Source: Pseudomonas sp. Irchel s3b2
Lineage (GTDB): Bacteria; Pseudomonadota; Gammaproteobacteria; Pseudomonadales; Pseudomonadaceae
DNA: 64,000 nucleotides
Assembly (NCBI RefSeq): GCF_900187445.1
Contig: NZ_FYEB01000013.1
Coordinates: 1 to 64,000 of the forward strand
Direction of reading: 5' to 3'
Shown here: piece after piece, positions 8,762 through 17,271 of the stretch
Layout: every line of letters starts with the position of its first letter
Numbering within the stretch: position 1 is the first letter of the stretch
The notes under the pieces: generated by a model
The model's database searches: none
What the model was told of the DNA's origin: nothing
The model's input: only the letters and a program-made list of their open reading frames with translations
Position numbers and translations under genes: made by a program

Positions 8762-9574
8762 TCAAACTTTGCCGGTGGGGGCTAACAGGGCGTTCACTTG
8801 GCCATAAGTGAAGGTCTTGATGTCGCTGCTATCGAGCTTTCCGGTTTCCAGAAAGCTTTTCGCCAGCGACGCCATGGCGCCGTAGAGGAATTCGGCGATG
8901 CTCGAGCCGGCGCTCAAACGGCGCACGCCGAGGGTTTTCAGTTCCTCAGGCGAAGGCAGGCCCGAGAAACCTAGTACGTTCACCGGCAGCATCGTGCCAC
9001 GGCACAGCGCTTCAATCTCATACGCCGCCGTGACGCCCGCCGCGAACAGCCCGTCGGCCCCGGCTGCCTGATACAACGCGGCCCGTTCAAGTGTCTCTGC
9101 CACGCGATCTTCGGCTGGCACCAGGCCTCTGAGGTACACGTCGGTACGAGCGTTGATGAACAACTTCACATCACGGCGATTGGCGACCTGGCGAGCGATT
9201 TCGATCTTGCGGGCCAGCAGTTCGGGCGGCGAAGCGCCGTCCTCGATATTAATCCCCACGGCACCGGCGGCGATGACTGCGTCGATCACTTGCGCGACCC
9301 GCCCCAAGTCATCGGAGTAACCCGCCTCAATGTCCACGGTCAAGGGCACCGTGATGACTCGGGCGATGGATTCGACGGTGGAAACGAGACGTTCAAGCGG
9401 CAAGGTGTTGCCATCCGGGTAACCATGAACCCAAGCCACCGCCGCGCTGCTGGTGGCGACGGCCTTGCTGCCCAGTTGCTCCACCAGTCGCGCCCCGGTG
9501 GCATCGGCGACGTTGGTCAGAATCAGCAGGCCACCCTGGTGCAGTTGGTGGAATTGGTTGTCGAGTGTGTCCAT
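8762..9574 (-). CDS. Isocitrate lyase/PEP mutase family protein
   Basis: A 270-residue TIM-barrel enzyme of the ICL/PEPM superfamily, which breaks or rearranges C-C or C-P bonds in small oxo-acids. Signature segments: TADVDIEAGYSDD-like metal site (LTVDIEAGYSDD), GVNIEDG variant (VGINIEDG), and FINARTDVYLRG. The KKCGH loop of true isocitrate or methylisocitrate lyases is not visible, so the substrate is unassigned (oxaloacetate decarboxylase or phosphonate-type chemistry are alternatives). Start ATG at 9574 has a strong AAGGAGGG ribosome site. The gap to the ada stop is 44 bases; both read leftward. Confidence 0.85.
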   Translation of the reverse strand: MDTLDNQFHQLHQGGLLILTNVADATGARLVEQLGSKAVATSSAAVAWVHGYPDGNTLPLERLVSTVESIARVITVPLTVDIEAGYSDDLGRVAQVIDAVIAAGAVGINIEDGASPPELLARKIEIARQVANRRDVKLFINARTDVYLRGLVPAEDRVAETLERAALYQAAGADGLFAAGVTAAYEIEALCRGTMLPVNVLGFSGLPSPEELKTLGVRRLSAGSSIAEFLYGAMASLAKSFLETGKLDSSDIKTFTYGQVNALLAPTGKV

Positions 9575-9618
9575 CGAATGTCCCTCCTTATGACTTTTTT
9601 GAATAAACGGCGGACTGA

Positions 9619-10710
9619 TCAGAATGCGAGTTGTTGAGTGATTTGCATCGCGGCGCTTTCCAGTCTGAGCAGAAACGCCTTGCGCGGTTGCCCTCCACCA
9701 TAGCCGGTCAACGAGCCGTCTGCACCGATCACCCGGTGACAGGGCAGGATAATCGCCAAGCGGTTTTGTCCGTTGGCCAGACCCACGGCGCGACTGGCGC
9801 CGGGCTTGCCCAATTGTGTGGCGATGGCGCCATAAGTGCAGGTCTGGCCGTAGGGAATTTTCATCAGCTCGGCCCACACCTGCCGGGCGAAAACGCTGCC
9901 GGGCAGGTGCAGTGGCACGTTGAATTCGGTGCGTTTGCCGGCGAAGTATTGCGCCAGTTCTTCTTCGATCTGCTGCAAATGCCCGTTGTGCCCGTTGTGC
10001 CCGGGGGCTACGGCGTAGCCATAACGGTTTTGCAGCTCTTCGATTTCCTTGGTCAGTGCCGGTCTATCGAGAAACTCCAGCAGTACCAGCCCACGCTGTT
10101 CGGCCATGGCGATCATCGGCCCCAGTGGCGTGGTCAGCCGAGTGAACAGCAGTGGCTCGCTGTGGGCGGCGCGGCCGGGTGTGATATGGAACGACTTTTG
10201 AAACGCATCGCGAAAACCGCTCAGGGATTCGTAGCCGGAGTCGAACGCGGCATTGTCGATGGATTCGCCTTGTTTGATGCCACCGAGGGCGATGCCCAGG
10301 CGCCGACTGCGCAGCCAGGCGTGAAAGGTCATGCCGAAATGCTGCTTGAACCAGCGGCGCAGTTTCAGCGGCTCGATGCCCTCGGCAAGCAACTGGGCAT
10401 CGGTCCAGCGCAGGTCGGGATCGGTGTCGACGGATTTGAGCAGCCGTTGCACCCAGTCCGGCGCGATGGCTGCGGCGTCCAGCGGCTTGCAACGCAGGCA
10501 GGCGCGATAGCCTGCCGACATCGCCTCATCGGCATGGGCGAAAAACTCGACGTTTTCCGGTTTCGGTTTGCGCGCCGTGCAGCCGGGGCGGCAGAAAATG
10601 CCAGTGGTTTTGACCGCGGTAAAGAACACCCCCTCGTAGGCGGTGTCGCGTTCGAGCATGGCGCGAACCATCTCGGCATGGGGCGGAAGCACAGCGTTTT
10701 GTAGGTTCAT
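9619..10710 (-). CDS. ada: Ada: methylphosphotriester/O6-methylguanine repair and transcription activator
   Basis: A 363-residue three-part Ada protein. The N-terminal zinc domain has FCRPGC and ACLRCKP cysteines, of which the first accepts methyl groups from phosphotriesters. An AraC-type helix-turn-helix lies in the middle (WFKQHFGMTFHAWLRSRRL). The C-terminal O6-methylguanine methyltransferase has PCHRVIGADGSLTGYGGG with the acceptor cysteine. Methylation of the N-terminal cysteine is known to turn Ada into an activator of its own regulon. Start at 10710 chosen over 10746 because conserved sequence begins at LQNAV. A short GHN repeat (codons at 9981-10004) lies in the linker before the methyltransferase core. 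Confidence 0.95.
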   Translation of the reverse strand: MNLQNAVLPPHAEMVRAMLERDTAYEGVFFTAVKTTGIFCRPGCTARKPKPENVEFFAHADEAMSAGYRACLRCKPLDAAAIAPDWVQRLLKSVDTDPDLRWTDAQLLAEGIEPLKLRRWFKQHFGMTFHAWLRSRRLGIALGGIKQGESIDNAAFDSGYESLSGFRDAFQKSFHITPGRAAHSEPLLFTRLTTPLGPMIAMAEQRGLVLLEFLDRPALTKEIEELQNRYGYAVAPGHNGHNGHLQQIEEELAQYFAGKRTEFNVPLHLPGSVFARQVWAELMKIPYGQTCTYGAIATQLGKPGASRAVGLANGQNRLAIILPCHRVIGADGSLTGYGGGQPRKAFLLRLESAAMQITQQLAF

Positions 10711-10837
10711 GGGCTGAGCATAGGCCGCGTCGCCCGGCGTCTCCACCGGAAAATCGACAGTGAATTTTTGTCGCCCTGAGCTACAGTCATCGGGTCACCG
10801 GTACTGCTGAAAACGATATTTTCAGGAATCCATCCCA

Positions 10838-11251
10838 ATGCAAGCGTTCACGATTAAACACATCGATCACATCGTCCTGCGCGTCAAGGATCTCGAACGA
10901 AGCATCACTTTTTATCGCGAGGTATTAGGCGCCGAACTGGTCAAGCGCCGCGACGATTTGGGCCTGGTGCATTTGCGTGCGGGCACCTCGATGATCGACC
11001 TCGTCGACATCCAGGGCGAACTCGGCCGCAAGGGCGGTGCTGCCGCTGGCCGCGAACGGCGCAACGTCGATCACTTCTGTCTGCGCATCGAACCGTTCGA
11101 CGAGGACGCGCTGGTCAGGCATTTGCAGTCCTTCGGCCTGACACCCGAGAAAGCCGCCGTGCGTTTCGGCGCCGAAGGTAAAGGGCTGTCGATCTATTGC
11201 TACGATCCGGACGGCAACCAGATCGAACTGAAAGGACCGTCTCAAGGGTAA
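10838..11251 (+). CDS. VOC (glyoxalase/dioxygenase fold) family protein
   Basis: A 137-residue single-domain VOC protein. It begins with the fold's first strand, IDHIVLRVKDLERSITFYREVLGAE, and ends in YCYDPDGNQIELKGP, with the typical metal-ligand positions (H10-ish, E near the end). The family covers glyoxalase I, fosfomycin resistance and extradiol dioxygenases; nothing here decides which. Single gene. Its stop codon lies three bases from the stop of the truncated LysE tail described next. Confidence 0.85.
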   Translation: MQAFTIKHIDHIVLRVKDLERSITFYREVLGAELVKRRDDLGLVHLRAGTSMIDLVDIQGELGRKGGAAAGRERRNVDHFCLRIEPFDEDALVRHLQSFGLTPEKAAVRFGAEGKGLSIYCYDPDGNQIELKGPSQG

Positions 11252-11254
11252 AGG

Positions 11255-11341
11255 TCACGCCCGTTTCGCCATCAACAACACCGAAGCCGCTGCCGACAAC
11301 AATACCGCGCAGCAACGGTTGAACATCCGCTTGCCCCGTGG
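11255..11341 (-). pseudogene. Orphan 3' fragment of a LysE-family gene (direct duplicate)
   Basis: These 87 bases match 12499-12585, the 3' end of the intact LysE-family gene, with five mismatches by eye (about 94%) and in the same orientation. Read on the minus strand they give GKRMFNRCCA...LLMAKRA followed by TGA, the same C-terminus. The similarity stops at 11341, with no upstream part of the gene. It is three bases from the VOC gene stop, so this copy probably marks the original site of the gene end, before insertion of 11342-12498. Confidence 0.85.
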
Positions 11342-11382
11342 CTTTTGAATACACCGCGAAGATTGATTTCTGTTTCAGGCGA

Positions 11383-12141
11383 TTATTTCGTTGGACAATA
11401 GTCGGGCAGGTGATCATCACCCTCAACGCCTGGCACCTGATTGACGAAGGCCTGTGCGCTCGCGACGATCGAGGCATTTTCCGGGTAGGTCGTCTTGTAG
11501 TCGCTCAATTGTTTCTCGGCACTGCTAAATGCATTTCGCGCTTCGACTGTCAGCAGGAAGTCCGTTATTGAAGGATTGTTTTCCCCCTGCGAGTAGTTTT
11601 GAAAACCTGCTTCCAGAGCCTTCTTCTGATCCAGGTCGGAAGGCGAATACTGATCGAAGACGTTGGGGTAATTGATTTTCTTGAGCGCATCCCGGGCATG
11701 CCCAAAGCCGGGGTCCGCCTGCACATACACCACCCTGGAAACCCGAGTCAGAGTCATCAACCCGGTACACATGGCACAAGGTTCAAGCGTGGTATACACG
11801 GTGTATCCCTTGGCATATTTGCCAACGGACGGGCAATTCAAAAAATTCTGGATCAGGCGGACTTCTCCGTGCTGGCTGGCATTGTCAGTTTTGTTAGCCG
11901 CATTTCTAGCCCAGAAAACCGGTTTCGAATCGTTATCCACCAGTATGGAGCCGATGTTGTGGCCTCGGCTGGCAGGTGTTACGGGCGCTTTTTGCCAGTC
12001 GCGGTAAACCACTGCCAACGCGGCCAAAGAGAGAATCTGATCGCGCTCGACCTGTTGCGCGGTGGGTGTGGCCTCCTCGGCGCCTGCCTCTAGGATCAGG
12101 CTTAATAAGGCTGCGGAAACCAGGGTTTTCATGCTGTTCAT
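11383..12141 (-). CDS. Exported deaminase of the cytidine/nucleoside deaminase (CDA) fold
   Basis: A 252-residue protein with the zinc-dependent deaminase signature: H91-G-E93 (HGEVRL) and P121-C-A-M-C125 (LEPCAMCTGLMTL). The zinc ligands H, C, C and the catalytic Glu are all present. Unusually, residues 1-22 look like a signal peptide (MKTLVSAALLSLILEAGAEE), so the enzyme should act outside the cytoplasm. The substrate (free nucleoside, base or other) is unknown. The ATG at 12141 has GAGGT eight bases upstream. It lies entirely inside the segment flanked by the duplicated LysE 3' ends, so it was probably brought in with it. Confidence 0.8.
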   Translation of the reverse strand: MNSMKTLVSAALLSLILEAGAEEATPTAQQVERDQILSLAALAVVYRDWQKAPVTPASRGHNIGSILVDNDSKPVFWARNAANKTDNASQHGEVRLIQNFLNCPSVGKYAKGYTVYTTLEPCAMCTGLMTLTRVSRVVYVQADPGFGHARDALKKINYPNVFDQYSPSDLDQKKALEAGFQNYSQGENNPSITDFLLTVEARNAFSSAEKQLSDYKTTYPENASIVASAQAFVNQVPGVEGDDHLPDYCPTK

Positions 12142-12498
12142 CCTGACCTACCTCGTTAGTTGCTCCCGGAGTGCAAGAAATAAGCTAGAAGCAATTACAT
12201 GGGTGTCAAGGTGCCAGCTATCACAAGAGAGAAAGCAACAAGCCAGCTCGGCCATCGCGGCATAGCTTTTCGCGAGCTTATCGAAACCAAGTAATTTCGC
12301 GAGAACTGGAGAGATGCTCATGAATGGCCCATAAGGCAAAGAAGCCGAAACCGATGCTGAATGCGTCCGTCAGCGATACCAATCCGGTGCACGTAGTCGA
12401 CGTCTTCGTCAATGAACTCGATTTGGTCAAGCTGGGTTTTGAAGGCGTCATTCCAGCCGATACCTTTTTATAGAAAGTAGACAGAGAGCTCGTAAATT
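12142..12498. other. Inserted non-coding stretch with a transposase relic
   Basis: About 350 bases between the deaminase start and the LysE-family gene stop. Besides the transposase remnant at 12324-12473 I see only the deaminase upstream region and a doubtful short minus-strand frame. No terminal inverted repeats were recognised. Confidence 0.5.
12324..12473 (+). pseudogene. N-terminal remnant of an IS1182-like transposase
   Basis: The plus strand encodes 49 residues ending in a stop at 12471. The stretch SDTNPVHVVDVFVNELDL followed by LGFEGVIPA closely resembles the conserved N-terminus of IS1182-family transposases (DxNPVRVVDxFVDxLDLxxLGFEGV). Everything after that, including the catalytic domain, is missing. 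It is a broken insertion-sequence relic in the same segment as the deaminase. The family call is from memory of the motif. Confidence 0.7.
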
Positions 12499-13119
12499 TC
12501 AGGCCCGTTTCGCCATCAACAGCACCGAAGCCGCCGCCGATAACAATCCCGCGCAGCAACGGTTGAACATCCGCTTGCCCCGTGGTTCGGCGAACCAGCG
12601 GCGCATGTGCAGGCCCATGTAGGCGTAGGCGCTGATGGCGATCCATTCCAGCATCAGGAATAACACGCCGAGCACAACGAATTGCGCGGCAATCGGTCGA
12701 GTCGGGTCGACGAACTGCGGCAGGAATGCGGTGAACAGCAAAATAGCCTTGGGATTGCCCGCCGCCACCAGAAACTCCTGCCGCGCCAGAGCGACAATTC
12801 CAACTGGCGTGCCGGTCACAACCTGCTCGGCCTCGGGATTGGCGCGCCACAATTGCCAAGCCAGGTACAACAAGTAAGCGGCGCCGATGATCTTGATCGC
12901 ATAAAACAGCCATTCCGAGGTTTGCAGCACCACTGACAAGCCGGCTGCGGCCAGGGCGATCATCCCGGCAAACGCCAGCAAACGACCGACGCCGGCCACA
13001 CAGGCGCTGCGATAGCCATAACGGGTGGCGTTGCTGACCGACAGCAGATTGTTCGGGCCGGGGGCCATGTTCAGAGCAAAGCAGGCCGGGAGAAACAGGG
13101 CGAGGGTGGCGAGGTCCAT
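12499..13119 (-). CDS. LysE/RhtB-family exporter
   Basis: A 206-residue inner-membrane amino-acid (or small metabolite) efflux protein. The family motif FALNMAPGPNNLLSVSNATRYG is near the N-terminus, followed by about six hydrophobic segments. The start ATG at 13119 precedes the first transmembrane helix; longer in-frame extensions are not conserved. Its last 87 bases are duplicated at 11255-11341, so the present C-terminus may have been supplied by an insertion event. The substrate is unknown. Confidence 0.88.
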   Translation of the reverse strand: MDLATLALFLPACFALNMAPGPNNLLSVSNATRYGYRSACVAGVGRLLAFAGMIALAAAGLSVVLQTSEWLFYAIKIIGAAYLLYLAWQLWRANPEAEQVVTGTPVGIVALARQEFLVAAGNPKAILLFTAFLPQFVDPTRPIAAQFVVLGVLFLMLEWIAISAYAYMGLHMRRWFAEPRGKRMFNRCCAGLLSAAASVLLMAKRA

Positions 13120-13222
13120 GACGACGGCTCCAGTAACGAGAACCGTATTTTTATCATGAGTGACGAGTGGGCCGGCCCATACAGCGATGAGCGCAAATCG
13201 CCGTACACTTGTGCCGGCTTGG

Positions 13223-14161
13223 TTAAGGCTGCTTTTCAACAGGCGAAGTGACTAACTCTGCGGATCGATATTGTCCAACGCTGATGAATTCGATAAGCGC
13301 CTTCAAGGCCGGTGGCACGTGACGCCGGCTGGAGTAGTAAAGAAAGAATCGGTCAGGTGGTGCTTTCCATTCCTCGAGTATTTCTGTGAGATGCCCGTTC
13401 CGTATATCGTCGCGAGCCAGTTCCTCGTAGACATAGGCGATACCGGCGCCATCTTTGGCCGCCTGGATCATCAGCGCGTCGTCTTCCAGAATGAGCGGGC
13501 CATTGACAGCCAAGCGTATCGGTTGCCCGTCTGCCTGATACTCCCAAGCGTAAAATTTACCACTGGGGAAACGCCTGGCAATGCACGTATGGTCAAGTAA
13601 GTCGCGGGGTGCGTGCGCCATTCCCCTCGCGCTCAGATAGGCATCCGCCGCAACGGTTACGAACGATTGAGGTGCGCCGACAGGGACTGCGATCATGTCT
13701 CCGGCCAGGCTTTCACCAAAACGAACGCCAGCGTCAAACCCGCCGCTCACAATATCGGTTAAACCATCATCGGCGACCAGCTCCAACTGAATACGTGGAT
13801 ACCTGGCCACGAAGGTAGCGAGCAATTGCGCAAACACAATGCGAGCCGCCGGACGCGCCACGTTCAGGCGAAGTTTGCCTGCGGGTACTTCCTGCATCGA
13901 GGTCAGTTGTGCCAGTGCATCGGCAACCTGATGCAGGGCCGGAACCAGTGTCGCCAATAGCTGCTGGCCGGCCTCGGTCGGGGTCACGCTACGCGTGGTT
14001 CGGTGTAGCAGCCTGATGCCCAGGCGCGCCTCCAGCGTGCGCATCGCGTGACTCAACGCAGAAGCCGATACGCCACGCTCGTCGGCGGCCTTACGAAAGC
14101 TGCGATGGCGGGCCACGGCGGCGAAAGCATCTAGTTCGGAGAGGTCGGGATTATTACTCAT
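13223..14161 (-). CDS. LysR-family transcriptional regulator
   Basis: A 312-residue LysR regulator. The N-terminal winged helix is ELDAFAAVARHRSFRKAADERGVSASALSHAMRTLEARLGIRLLHRTTRSV, followed by a substrate-binding domain. It is divergent from the aldo/keto reductase at 14254, with a 92-base shared control region. By the usual LysR arrangement it probably controls that gene and itself; this is inference. Confidence 0.9.
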   Translation of the reverse strand: MSNNPDLSELDAFAAVARHRSFRKAADERGVSASALSHAMRTLEARLGIRLLHRTTRSVTPTEAGQQLLATLVPALHQVADALAQLTSMQEVPAGKLRLNVARPAARIVFAQLLATFVARYPRIQLELVADDGLTDIVSGGFDAGVRFGESLAGDMIAVPVGAPQSFVTVAADAYLSARGMAHAPRDLLDHTCIARRFPSGKFYAWEYQADGQPIRLAVNGPLILEDDALMIQAAKDGAGIAYVYEELARDDIRNGHLTEILEEWKAPPDRFFLYYSSRRHVPPALKALIEFISVGQYRSAELVTSPVEKQP

Positions 14162-14253
14162 GAATACAGTTCAGTAGTACAAATACGATTACCCATCTTA
14201 TCGACACTAACCACCTCCCGGATACTTCTCACATCATTTGTCGAGAGGTCACC

Positions 14254-15285
14254 ATGCAAAAGAATCGTCTTGGAACGTCGGATTTCCTGATTTCTCCTAT
14301 TGGACTCGGGACATGGGCAATCGCCGGTGCCGGTTGGGAGTACAGCTGGGGAGCGCAGGATGACAAGGACAGTCTGGCCGCACTTGAATATGCCGTCGAG
14401 CGCGGTGTGAACTGGATTGATACCGCTGCGGTTTATGGCTTGGGCCATGCGGAGCAATTAGTGGGGCAATTGTTGCGTCGGGTGTCGGCCTCGCGGCGTC
14501 CTTTGGTGTTTACCAAAGGCAGTTTGGTCTGGGATCCTGTAACGAAGGAAATTACCCACTCGCTGGCCCCTCAATCCCTGCTCGCCGAGATCGACGCAAG
14601 CTTGCGCCGGCTTCACGTCGAGACTATCGATCTCTATCAGATTCACTGGCCTGCTTTTCCTGCCGATGCAAACAGCGAGGGTATTGAAATGGCACTTTCG
14701 ACGTTGGCAGCTGCGCGCGATCAAGGAAAGATTCGTGCTATTGGTGTTTCGAATTTTGATGTCGCTCAGCTCACACGGGCGCAAGCGGTGACAGAAATCG
14801 TTTCGCTCCAGCCGCCATACTCCGCCTTGATGCGAGACATCGAGAACGACGTCCTGCCGTTCTGTGAGCAGGCCGGGATGGGTGTGCTCGCCTATTCCAC
14901 CCTTCAATCAGGGCTGCTTTCCGGTGGCATGACCCGCGAGCGCATCTTGCGACTGCCTGAAGACGATTGGCGCAAAACCCGAAGTGCTGATTTCCAGGAG
15001 CCCCGGCTCAGTGCAAATCTGGCATTGGTTGACGTCATGGCACGTATTGGAGAAAGGCACGGTGTGAGCGCTGCTGCGGTGGCCATTGCTTGGGTGCTTC
15101 GCAAGCCGGTGGTGACCGGCGCCATTGTCGGTGCCCGCCGTCCCACACAGGTGGATGGGGTGATCGCCGCTGCGGAGTTGCGCCTTAGCGTTGCGGAAAT
15201 CGACGAAATTCGACCTTATCTGCCATTGGGCATGGGAACAAATGTCCCTGGCGCCGCTGCTCAGACCGAGGCGGCGATCTTTTGA
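14254..15285 (+). CDS. Aldo/keto reductase
   Basis: A 343-residue NAD(P)H-dependent oxidoreductase of the AKR superfamily, TIM barrel. Catalytic tetrad segments: D in NWIDTAAVYGLGHAEQ, Y in the same segment, K in LVFTKGSLVW, and H in DLYQIHWPAF. It ends with the cofactor-binding GAIVGARRPTQVDG. A ribosome site GAGAGG lies upstream of the ATG. The substrate is unknown; regulation is probably by the divergent LysR gene. Confidence 0.9.
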   Translation: MQKNRLGTSDFLISPIGLGTWAIAGAGWEYSWGAQDDKDSLAALEYAVERGVNWIDTAAVYGLGHAEQLVGQLLRRVSASRRPLVFTKGSLVWDPVTKEITHSLAPQSLLAEIDASLRRLHVETIDLYQIHWPAFPADANSEGIEMALSTLAAARDQGKIRAIGVSNFDVAQLTRAQAVTEIVSLQPPYSALMRDIENDVLPFCEQAGMGVLAYSTLQSGLLSGGMTRERILRLPEDDWRKTRSADFQEPRLSANLALVDVMARIGERHGVSAAAVAIAWVLRKPVVTGAIVGARRPTQVDGVIAAAELRLSVAEIDEIRPYLPLGMGTNVPGAAAQTEAAIF

Positions 15286-15330
15286 TCTTGAATGTCGACA
15301 GTCCTGGTGAAATCAAGATCAAAGATCGCC
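15273..15330. repeat. Inverted repeat over the aldo/keto reductase stop codon
   Basis: GGCGATCTTTTGATCTTGA (15273-15291) is followed by its reverse complement, missing one A, at 15313-15330. It includes the last codons and stop of the reductase gene and could act as a 3' mRNA hairpin. Similar GATC-rich palindromes occur in other Pseudomonas intergenic regions. Confidence 0.65.
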
Positions 15331-15346
15331 CGAACATGGCCCCAGC

Positions 15347-15559
15347 CTACCCGGGACGCGGTGCTTCAACGGGCGGTGTGCCGTCGTGAAACATCGTCTT
15401 CAGTTGAGCACGCAACTCCGGTGAGTCGGTGTGCTTGTGAACACTGACCGCATGCTGTGCGGCGGCCTCGAGCAGTTCGTTTTCAGAGTCTGCGGACAGC
15501 GCGACCGAGCATTTGGAATCGCTTGGAAACTCGCGGCAGTCGATATATTTACGCGCCAT
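15347..15559 (-). CDS. DUF1059 family small protein
   Basis: A 70-residue protein with the DUF1059 pattern: RKYIDCREFPSDSKCSVAL with two cysteines, then an alpha-helical stretch ENELLEAAAQHAVSVHKH. The function is not known. The ATG has a strong GGAGGAG ribosome site. It stands alone. Confidence 0.8.
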   Translation of the reverse strand: MARKYIDCREFPSDSKCSVALSADSENELLEAAAQHAVSVHKHTDSPELRAQLKTMFHDGTPPVEAPRPG

Positions 15560-15797
15560 GATCTTCTCCTCCCTACGATGAAGGCAGGCCGGGGCCTGCG
15601 TGAATGATCACTCGAGGTGCCATCCCATACATCAAACACGATGGCACGACTCTTAGAGTATAGGCCCCGCTATGAGGTGCATCGTGACATCCAACACCAC
15701 TGCATCGCGGCACCGGACAGGGCAGTTTTCTTCAATACGGCGTTCAGGCGGTTCCTTACCTTGAGGCCTGGTTCAACTGAATTGAAGAAGGTATGCG

Positions 15798-16385
15798 ATG
15801 AGTCTGATTCTTTCCATGGCCGCGTTTGCGCTGGTCGCCTCTATAACCCCGGGACCGGTGAATATCGTGGCGTTGAGTTCCGGCGCGCAATTCGGATTCC
15901 GTGCCAGTCAGCGGCACGTGGCCGGAGCGACCCTGGGGTTTGTATTGCTGCTGGTGCTGATGGGGCTGGGGTTGCATGAACTGCTGAAACTGTGGCCGTT
16001 CATGACTCGAGTGGTGCAATTGGCCGGGGTGGCTTTTCTGCTGTTCATGGCTTTCAAATTGGCCACTGATAACGGTCATCTCGATGCCAAGGAGTCAGGC
16101 CGGGCGCCGTCGATGCTGTACGGCGCAGTGATGCAATGGCTCAACCCGAAAGCCTGGCTAGCCTGTGTGGCGGGGATGGGTGCGTTTGTCGCCGACGGCG
16201 AGGCGTGGCTGGTTTGGCAGTTTGCGGCGGTGTATCTGGTGATTTGCTATTTGTCGGTGGGTTGCTGGGTGTATGCCGGGACGTTTTTGCGCGGCTATCT
16301 GAGCAATCCGGCGGGGATGAGGTTGTTTAACCGGATCATGGCGTTGTTGCTGGCGGTGAGTGCGGTGTATTTGTTGTTGCCTTGA
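15798..16385 (+). CDS. LysE/RhtB-family exporter
   Basis: A 195-residue membrane exporter. The motif FALVASITPGPVNIVALSSGAQFGFRAS lies in the first helix and loop, with about six hydrophobic segments in total. Start ATG at 15798 has GAAGAAGG upstream. It converges with an AraC-family gene 18 bases away; such pairs often form an exporter and its regulator, which is the likely relation here. The substrate is unknown. Confidence 0.88.
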   Translation: MSLILSMAAFALVASITPGPVNIVALSSGAQFGFRASQRHVAGATLGFVLLLVLMGLGLHELLKLWPFMTRVVQLAGVAFLLFMAFKLATDNGHLDAKESGRAPSMLYGAVMQWLNPKAWLACVAGMGAFVADGEAWLVWQFAAVYLVICYLSVGCWVYAGTFLRGYLSNPAGMRLFNRIMALLLAVSAVYLLLP

Positions 16386-16403
16386 GTCAATCCGCTGTCT
16401 GCC

Positions 16404-17237
16404 TCAGCCGCGGTACTGCCCCGGTGTCGCCGCCAGATGCTGTTTGAATGCGCGCTGAAAATGCGCTTGATCGGCAAACCCGGCTTCCAGCGCCACATCG
16501 GCGATTAACTTGCCGCTGCGCAATCGATCCCGGGCGAACTGGATGCGCCGGTTGACTAGAAACGCATGAGGCGTCATGCCGTAATGCTGCTTGAACGCGC
16601 GGATCAGGTAGGACGGTGACAGTTGCGCCGCCTCGCAAATGTCTTCGAGTTTGAGCATAAGCGTGCAGTTGTCGCGGATATAGTCGGCGGCCCGTTCCAG
16701 CTTGAAATTGGGCTCGCGCAGCGGTTGATCGACGGGGTTGAGCCGCTGTTGCACCTCGGTGAAAAACTCCACCGCCGCGCTGTGCTTGTGCAGCACGTCT
16801 TGCTGCTGATCGACCAACACCTCGTACAAATTCTTCAGGCCGGCAAACAGCTCAATGTCACGATTGTGAGTGATGGAAAACCGGCGAAACGCCGAGTCCT
16901 GGCTGACGCCGAGCTGATGCTGCAAATCGGTCAGCCACGGCGTTTCGATGTATAGCATCAAGTACGACCAGGGCTGGTCGTCGATCGGATTGCAGGCATG
17001 CACATCGCCGGGGTTCATCAGCACCACCGTGCCGGCGCTGACCTGATACTGCGATTGCTCGTGGATATAAGTGCTGCGCCCGGCGGTAATCGCACCGATG
17101 GAAAAGTGTGCATGGGAATGCCGGCTGTAGCAGACCTCGCGACCATCGGCGATGGAACGGGCTTCGATGAAGGGCAGGGCGTCGTCGCGCCAGAAGCGCG
17201 GGGCCTTGTCTGCATCTTTGGCAACGGTGTGCTTCAT
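16404..17237 (-). CDS. AraC-family transcriptional regulator
   Basis: A 277-residue regulator with an N-terminal cupin-like sensing domain (HSHAHFSIGAITAGRSTY, then GTVVLMNPGDVHACNP) and a C-terminal double helix-turn-helix (LKLEDICEAAQLSPSYLIRAFKQHYGMTPHAF; IADVALEAGFADQAHFQRAFKQHL). The ATG at 17237 begins just before the conserved region; an in-frame ATG at 17288 overlaps the upstream gene. It probably controls the converging LysE-type exporter. Confidence 0.88.
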   Translation of the reverse strand: MKHTVAKDADKAPRFWRDDALPFIEARSIADGREVCYSRHSHAHFSIGAITAGRSTYIHEQSQYQVSAGTVVLMNPGDVHACNPIDDQPWSYLMLYIETPWLTDLQHQLGVSQDSAFRRFSITHNRDIELFAGLKNLYEVLVDQQQDVLHKHSAAVEFFTEVQQRLNPVDQPLREPNFKLERAADYIRDNCTLMLKLEDICEAAQLSPSYLIRAFKQHYGMTPHAFLVNRRIQFARDRLRSGKLIADVALEAGFADQAHFQRAFKQHLAATPGQYRG

Positions 17238-17271
17238 TTCGGGGTCCTCGGCAGGCCAGTGCCCGAGTGTA

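Noticed and set aside
12148..12321. A 57-residue minus-strand frame directly upstream of the exported deaminase, as a possible partner or immunity gene
   Set aside because: No ribosome site, no conserved motif and it overlaps the deaminase ribosome-binding region. Too weak to call, though its position is suggestive.
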